From: Oscillospiraceae bacterium
GTDB lineage: Bacteria; Bacillota; Clostridia; Oscillospirales; Oscillospiraceae
Assembly: GCA_017458065.1 (NCBI GenBank)
Contig: JAFTGD010000010.1
Location: 1-64,000 of the forward strand
Length of the DNA stretch: 64,000 bases
Direction of reading: 5' to 3'
Shown: piece by piece, positions 59,658 to 64,000 of the stretch
Layout: every line of letters begins with the position of its first letter
Numbering within the stretch: position 1 is the stretch's first letter
The notes under the pieces: generated by a model
Seen by the model: the letters and a program-made list of their open reading frames with translations, nothing else
Database searches by the model: none
Told to the model about the DNA's origin: nothing
Made by a program: the position numbers and the translations under genes

Positions 59658-60035
59658 TCATTCCTCCACCCGGAACATCTCGCGCAGCTCCTCGATGTCG
59701 TCCTTCGTCAGGCCGTCAGACCGGACCAGCGCTGCCACCAGATTCCGCGCGCTGCCGTTATACAGACGGCTGATCAGGTGTTCTGTCGCCCACGCGTGAT
59801 ACTGCTCCTCATCGACAAGGGGAGAATAGTAGTAAACCTTCCGTTTTTCCTGAAGCACAACGCCCTTGGACACCAGCCGCGCGATCAGCGTCTTGATCGT
59901 GGCAGGCTCCCAGCCGATGGACTCCTGCAGGCTCTCGCGGATCACCATGACCGGCAGCGCTTCCCCTGCCTGCCAGAGCAGCTTCATGATCTCTAATTCG
60001 GAATCGGAGATTTTTCCGCACAGTTCGTTGTTCAT
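59658..60035 (-). CDS. BlaI/MecI/CopY family repressor
   Basis: This 125-residue protein has a winged-helix N-terminal half (LCGKISDSELEIMKLLWQAG, GWEPATIKTLIARLVSKGVV, KVYYYSPLV) and a helical dimerisation/cleavage end. BlaI-type repressors bind TACAnnTGTA; such sites are present in its own promoter. It is the first gene of the unit with the M56 sensor, so the pair forms a proteolysis-controlled switch. Confidence 0.93.
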   Translation of the reverse strand: MNNELCGKISDSELEIMKLLWQAGEALPVMVIRESLQESIGWEPATIKTLIARLVSKGVVLQEKRKVYYYSPLVDEEQYHAWATEHLISRLYNGSARNLVAALVRSDGLTKDDIEELREMFRVEE

Positions 60036-60058
60036 GGATACTCCTCCTCTTTGGAGTT

Positions 60059-60115
60059 TACAATTGTAGCTCGAGCACTGTCAATATAACACCTCAGTCT
60101 ACAGTTGTCAACTGT
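60059..60115 (-). promoter_or_regulatory. Promoter with two BlaI-type operators
   Basis: TTGACA (60106-60111) and TATATT (60083-60088) on the minus strand are 17 bp apart. TACAATTGTA (60059-60068) is a perfect palindrome just after the expected transcription start. A second palindrome, ACAGTTG-T-CAACTGT (60101-60115), covers the -35 element. Confidence 0.82.
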
Positions 60116-60180
60116 GCAATTCTTAATTTATTTTCAGCAATGGTTCCGCAGCACTGCACTGTGCTGCCCCAGAGAAGTGG

Positions 60181-60228
60181 AAAACCCGACAGCGGCCGTC
60201 TCGGAAAGACGGTTTCTGTCGGGTTTTT
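60181..60228. terminator. Intrinsic terminator
   Basis: AAAACCCGACAG (60181-60192) pairs with CTGTCGGGTTTT (60216-60227) with an inner stem; placed after the carboxylesterase gene. Confidence 0.87.
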
Positions 60229-60251
60229 GTATCTTGCTCTTTGCTTTGCTG

Positions 60252-62045
60252 TCAGCCTTCCCAGCCGTAGAAGCGGTCGAAGATCTCATGCAGCGGCAGG
60301 TATTTGTCCGCTGTCATGCCCTGTACCGCGCCGAGTTCCATCACTTCGGCGCCGGTCTCGCTCGGGCTCCACTTTGGGAGCCCCTCTCCGTTGGGATCTC
60401 CGGTACGGATAAAGTTGACAAAATAGTCTGAGAACAGGTCCGCCAGTTCCCGGTCGCTCTCGTCATAGAGCCCGGAATCCGCCGGGATGTTGTTGTAGCA
60501 GTAGATCTCTTCCCCGCTGTGCCAGGTGCCGAGGCGGCCGTTCTCCTTGGTGAAGAAATATTCATACGCCGGGAAGCCGTTTGCAACCGCCTGCCTGCTC
60601 CAGCAGTAATGCCCATAGGTGAAGAAGACGCCGCTGTAGATATCCGTCCACATGGTCCTGGCCTCCGCATCCGTGGCCGCGGGGTAGAGCGCCAGGACCT
60701 CATCGGCGTAATCGCCGAAATAGGCCCTCACCTTCTGTTCATAATTCTTCATGTTTGCCTGGGCAAAGAGGATAAAGGGCGTCCCCTCCTCGGCGTTGAA
60801 GCCCTGCAGGCAGGCCTCTTCGTTGTGGATGCCTTTCCGGTACGAGTCATACGGCAGCTCTTCCAGCACGTATCCGTCCACGGTGATGTGGTGGTTGACA
60901 TCGGTGGCGGCCACCAGGGTCCCGGCATCCACCTTGCGGAGCTCGTCAATGCCGGCGGCGCCGAAGCGCTGCAGGGTCTCATCCCCCACGGCAAAGGCCT
61001 CATCCAGCAGGCGGAAGGAGTGGGTCGGCGCGGGCGCCGAGACTGTGGAGCTCTCCCCGATGGCACGGCGGAACAGCCCCTTTGCCAGCGGCGAGGTGCA
61101 TAGCGCGCTCACACAGGCGGAACCGGCGGACTCGCCCGCAATCGTCACGTTGTCCGGGTCACCGCCAAAGGCCTCGATGTTCTCCTGCACCCACTGCAGC
61201 GCCTTGATCTGATCGAGCAGGCCGTAATTGCCCGTGGTCCCGCTGGGGGATTCCGCCGCCAGCTCCTGCGTTGCGAGAAAGCCGAACACGCCGAGGCGGT
61301 AGCCCATGTTCACCACCAGCACGCCCTTGCGCGCGAGGCCCTCGCCGCTGTAATCGGCGTACCAGGGCTGCCCAGTCTGCAGAGCGCCGCCGTGGATGTA
61401 TACCAGCACGGGCAGCTTCTCCTGCTCACCGGCCGGCTTCCAGATATTCAGATACAGCGCGTCTTCGGAGTTGGCCTCCCGATAATTGTCGCTCAGGGAG
61501 ATTTTATAATCGTGGTATCCGACGATCTGCGCCAGCGAGTTGTAGATCACAGAGTTCTGGGGCTGCATCGACATCGGGGCGAAGCTGTCCGCTGCGAGCA
61601 CGCCCTCCCAGGGGGCCGGGTCCTGAGGCTCACGCCAGCGCAGCTCCCCCACGGGCGGCGCTGCATAGGGGATGCCGGCATAGACTTCCACCGCCTTGTC
61701 TGCGGTGTAAACGCCGGTGAGATCCCCGTCCTTCACGGTGACGACATCTGTGGTGCCGCCGTTTTTGCCCTCCACCGCCGGGTGCAGCTTGGTGGGGCCG
61801 ACGGTGCCGAACAGCACCCCTGCAAGCGCTGCCAGCAGCACCGCAAACAGGAGAAACCGAAGGATGCCCTTTTGCTTTAGAAGCAGCCTTTTCCTCAATA
61901 CGGCATACAGTACCAGCAGCACCAGCGCTGCGCACCAGCCGATCAGGGTGTTCTTGTTCAGCTCCAGCAGCGCCAGATACAGCAGGCTGAATATCGTGAA
62001 AAAGATCCGGAATCCGATCCCCTTTTTCTTCGTTTTCTGCTCCAT
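60252..62045 (-). CDS. Membrane-anchored type B carboxylesterase
   Basis: This protein of about 597 residues starts with a basic tail and three hydrophobic helices (about 10-30, 36-52 and 62-82), then an alpha/beta-hydrolase of the para-nitrobenzyl esterase/cholinesterase type. EDALYLNIWKP, the oxyanion-hole VYIHGGALQTGQ and the nucleophile elbow TIAGESAGS (Ser in GESAG) are present. A late HSGEEI-type His completes the triad region (GTWHSGEEIYCY). The catalytic domain should face outside. The start at 62045 follows GGAGGCGAG; the frame extends to 62120 but has no better ribosome site. Confidence 0.85.
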   Translation of the reverse strand: MEQKTKKKGIGFRIFFTIFSLLYLALLELNKNTLIGWCAALVLLVLYAVLRKRLLLKQKGILRFLLFAVLLAALAGVLFGTVGPTKLHPAVEGKNGGTTDVVTVKDGDLTGVYTADKAVEVYAGIPYAAPPVGELRWREPQDPAPWEGVLAADSFAPMSMQPQNSVIYNSLAQIVGYHDYKISLSDNYREANSEDALYLNIWKPAGEQEKLPVLVYIHGGALQTGQPWYADYSGEGLARKGVLVVNMGYRLGVFGFLATQELAAESPSGTTGNYGLLDQIKALQWVQENIEAFGGDPDNVTIAGESAGSACVSALCTSPLAKGLFRRAIGESSTVSAPAPTHSFRLLDEAFAVGDETLQRFGAAGIDELRKVDAGTLVAATDVNHHITVDGYVLEELPYDSYRKGIHNEEACLQGFNAEEGTPFILFAQANMKNYEQKVRAYFGDYADEVLALYPAATDAEARTMWTDIYSGVFFTYGHYCWSRQAVANGFPAYEYFFTKENGRLGTWHSGEEIYCYNNIPADSGLYDESDRELADLFSDYFVNFIRTGDPNGEGLPKWSPSETGAEVMELGAVQGMTADKYLPLHEIFDRFYGWEG

Positions 62046-62104
62046 TTGTCTCGCCTCCGTCTCACGGGTTCTGCACCGGATCATACCAAAGAGAGCAAGC
62101 CCTG

Positions 62105-62932
62105 TCAACCGTCCCGGCAATCACGCCTGAAGAACGGAGGATATTTTCGCATCTGTTCCAGCACAATGCGTTCAACATGGTCCAATATTTCTGCTGAGTA
62201 ATAATCCCTCAATTCTGCGAGAATACCAGCAAGATCTTTCCTGGTAAAATGCAGTTTCAGCTGCGGATGGTACAGCTGCTCAGCTGCTTCCGCCTGTTCA
62301 TCAAAGTTCCTGTCGAACGGCTTTGCCTGTACTCTTGAAATAGACTGATAGATATCCTGATCTATCGGATAGTCGTTCCAGTCTGACAGCAGAGAAAGCC
62401 CGTTATCGTAGACGGGACATAGCCGAAACTGCTGCGTTTTCTCATTCCTGATTACGGCAATATTATTTGTATGCCGATCCTCATTCAAAAAAAGGCTGTC
62501 CAGTTCCAGAATTATCGTCAGGTATGCGCCAAAGTTTTTCAGATCAGTTGTTTTTTCCACAAAATCCACCGTATAACTTATCTTGTTCGGCAACTCCATT
62601 CTTGCAATCTGTTGTGCCAAACCTCGTCCGCAATAGGCTCGGTGTAAACGTTCAATCGGTATCAGAATCTCGTCCTGTGTTTTGAAATTATCGCTACAGC
62701 ATCCCGGCACTCTTTTCCCGTCGAACTCAATCAGAACAGGCTCATACTCCACATATTCCGGTACATTCGACTTCCTCAGCAGTTTGGAGATCAGTACTTC
62801 TGCCAAGCCTTCGTAACCCATGTGATCTGCTTTATACCACTTTCCAGCCGAGAGCCATTTCGGCTGGTTTCCTTTTGACGAATGCCCTTCTGTCTCTTCT
62901 CTTCCGGTTTCGTTAAAGCTAACTCGCTGCAC
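62105..62932 (-). CDS. HipA-like kinase-fold protein
   Basis: This 275-residue protein (GTG start at 62932) has LNEDRHTNNIAVIRNEKT and CPVYDNGLSLLSD, matching the catalytic loop and metal-binding Asp-Asn of HipA/CtkA-type kinases. The ATP Lys lies in the early GKWYKADHMGYEGLAE-type segment. It lacks the HipA N-terminal subdomain 1. Its start overlaps the HTH partner gene by 14 bases, and AGGAGCAGGAAC precedes the GTG. Candidate toxin of a HipBA-like module; the partner is not HipB-like. Confidence 0.72.
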   Translation of the reverse strand: MQRVSFNETGREETEGHSSKGNQPKWLSAGKWYKADHMGYEGLAEVLISKLLRKSNVPEYVEYEPVLIEFDGKRVPGCCSDNFKTQDEILIPIERLHRAYCGRGLAQQIARMELPNKISYTVDFVEKTTDLKNFGAYLTIILELDSLFLNEDRHTNNIAVIRNEKTQQFRLCPVYDNGLSLLSDWNDYPIDQDIYQSISRVQAKPFDRNFDEQAEAAEQLYHPQLKLHFTRKDLAGILAELRDYYSAEILDHVERIVLEQMRKYPPFFRRDCRDG

Positions 62933-63518
62933 GTTCCTGCTCCTCTCTGTTCAGGTACCTGATTTTGAGCCAAAGATCATCCTCGGCCATGCGCCCCTGT
63001 GTCTTTTCAACAATCTGCAGCGGATCATAGTCGTTGAGTCCAAGCTGTTTCAGGATACTTTTACAGTTCCCTCTCATTCGAGGAAAACACCTGTCCTCCA
63101 AAAAGTACTCAAAATCTGCCCATGTCGGATTCTCGACTATGCCGAAAGCCCGGTGAAGAAGGTCCTTCGTTTTATTCTGAATATAGATTTTCCGTTTCAA
63201 GAAGTCCACGTCGATTACCGTACAGGGGTGCTGGCGGTACATATAGATCATCCTCATCGTGCAGCCCTCCGGTGGTTGCTCCGTAAGCCAACGGCTGACC
63301 ATCTGTCTGGAAGTGCCATAGTTTTCCGCGATTTTCTCCAGTGGCATTCCAGCGTCCCGCAACCTCTCCATCTCATGAATATCCGAATCGCTGAACCTTC
63401 TTTTTCTCCCCGCTTTCCGGGGATTGCGCTCATTCACTTTCCTGGCTATCTCTTGCAATTTCTCTACATCGTCCGTCCCAAAGAGCTCCAGGCAAAGCGC
63501 CCGATAATCTGTGCTCAT
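62919..63518 (-). CDS. Helix-turn-helix protein paired with HipA-like kinase
   Basis: This 199-residue protein has a Hin-like HTH at about residues 39-78 (GRKRRFSDSDIHEMERLRDAG and EKIAENYGTSRQMVSRWLTE) and a C-terminal domain of about 100 residues (MIYMYRQHPCTVIDVDFLKR, FEYFLEDRCFPRMR) not recognised. It heads the two-gene unit and has a perfect consensus promoter. Probable DNA-binding antitoxin or regulator of the kinase-fold protein. Confidence 0.75.
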   Translation of the reverse strand: MSTDYRALCLELFGTDDVEKLQEIARKVNERNPRKAGRKRRFSDSDIHEMERLRDAGMPLEKIAENYGTSRQMVSRWLTEQPPEGCTMRMIYMYRQHPCTVIDVDFLKRKIYIQNKTKDLLHRAFGIVENPTWADFEYFLEDRCFPRMRGNCKSILKQLGLNDYDPLQIVEKTQGRMAEDDLWLKIRYLNREEQERAAS

Positions 63519-63562
63519 CTCACAGCTCCTTCCATTAATAGCAATTTATTTAATTTAGTTGC

Positions 63563-63591
63563 ATTATATCAAAGTACCTGTAAGTTGTCAA
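63563..63591 (-). promoter_or_regulatory. Consensus promoter of the HTH-HipA-like unit
   Basis: TTGACA (63586-63591) and TATAAT (63563-63568) on the minus strand are exactly 17 bp apart, a full sigma-A consensus. About 45 nt of leader follow. Confidence 0.88.
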
Positions 63592-63626
63592 TCGATTTGG
63601 TGTAACCTTTCTCATCTGCCATGAAC

Positions 63627-63674
63627 TTAAAAAGAGCAATCGGCGATGCACGTCAAATGCAGTCCGATTGCTCT
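63627..63674 (-). terminator. Intrinsic terminator of the amidohydrolase gene
   Basis: AGAGCAATCGG (63633-63643) pairs with CCGATTGCTCT (63664-63674); TTTTT follows on the minus strand. Confidence 0.85.
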
Positions 63675-63714
63675 CTTTCATGCGGTTTTGTCTTTTTTGC
63701 CCTGCGCCCTCTTC

Positions 63715-64000
63715 TCAGCGGGACTTCAACACAACCTCGCCCGCGGTGCCGCCGAGGTAGCTGCCGTTTTCCAGCACGGGAGTGCCGTTGACATAGACAT
63801 GGACGATGCCGCCCGGCTTGGCGTCGGGCTTCTTTTCGTTGACGGAAATACTCTCCAGATCAATGACCGTGAGATCCGCCTTGTATCCGGGGCGGAGATA
63901 GCCGCGCTCCTTGATCCCGAAGCGGTCGACGGTCGCGCCGGTCATCTTGCGGACGATCTTCTCGACCGGGATGCGATAGCGCTTGGACAGCTCAAAGAAC
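63715..64000 (-). CDS. C-terminal fragment of an amidohydrolase (N-acyl-D-amino-acid deacylase-like)
   Basis: The frame runs off the right edge, so only about 95 C-terminal residues are seen. KMTGATVDRFGIKERGYLRPG, KADLTVIDL and GIVHVYVNGTPVLENG are typical of the C-terminal beta-sandwich of D-aminoacylase and dihydroorotase-type amidohydrolases. The zinc-site residues lie outside the window, so the call is limited to the family. Confidence 0.75.
   Translation of the reverse strand, partial: FFELSKRYRIPVEKIVRKMTGATVDRFGIKERGYLRPGYKADLTVIDLESISVNEKKPDAKPGGIVHVYVNGTPVLENGSYLGGTAGEVVLKSR

Overview
The window looks like a chromosomal segment of an anaerobic, GC-rich member of the Firmicutes, probably class Clostridia and plausibly an Oscillospiraceae-type gut bacterium. 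This is inferred from pyruvate:ferredoxin oxidoreductase, bifunctional AdhE behind a Rex-type box, class II GalT, BlaR1/BlaI-type sensing, AbgT and TRAP transporters and strong AGGAGG ribosome sites. No rRNA, tRNA, CRISPR array or insertion sequence was seen. The window cuts a gene at each end.

Layout. 1-531 is the 3' end of a low-complexity repeat protein. 591-6141 (minus) is an operon-like run of two sugar-type ABC permeases, a large membrane-fusion protein carrying inserted InlB-type repeats, and a MacB-core-like protein. 6301-12152 (minus) is an AbgT transporter with three M20 amidohydrolases and a small membrane protein. 12353-22046 (minus) is a catabolic block: TRAP transporter (dctQ, dctM, dctP), a PPC/DUF296 protein, an acetoin-dehydrogenase-type complex (E1 alpha, E1 beta, E2, E3) and a zinc alcohol dehydrogenase. 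A FadR-type regulator (23137-23820) sits next to it, and TTGGT-CCT-ACCAA palindromes precede both halves of the block. 24601-26211 holds an orphan AAA ATPase and a 74-residue protein around a perfect 36-bp palindrome. 26327-29004 is galKT. 29146-31082 is hflKC, followed by a 46-codon gene.

31331-36776 holds a HemW-like protein without the iron-sulfur cysteines, a Tat-exported flavoprotein divergent from a LysR regulator, and an E2-like acyltransferase without its catalytic histidine that sits before an acyl-CoA synthetase (to 38591). 38600-42344 is an AT-richer accessory island: a rhomboid protease, two unknown proteins (one with a hydrophobic segment between coiled coils), a RelBE-type toxin-antitoxin pair and a frameshifted 35-residue membrane peptide. 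42372-53915 returns to core-like genes: cyclase, DUF1653-exonuclease fusion, YbaK, PFOR, methyltransferase, GPH symporter, APH-like kinase and AdhE. 54302-56344 is a monooxygenase, a lipoprotein and a Cys-rich membrane protein. 56418-60035 is a BlaI repressor with a BlaR1-type metalloprotease fused to two parallel beta-helix modules. The end holds a membrane-anchored carboxylesterase, a HipA-like kinase with an HTH partner, and the C-terminus of an amidohydrolase.

The best candidates for undescribed biology are the BlaR1-beta-helix sensor, the rhomboid/coiled-coil island, and the TRAP-PPC-Aco block with its palindromic operators. All functional calls rest on reading motifs by eye; no database search was run.
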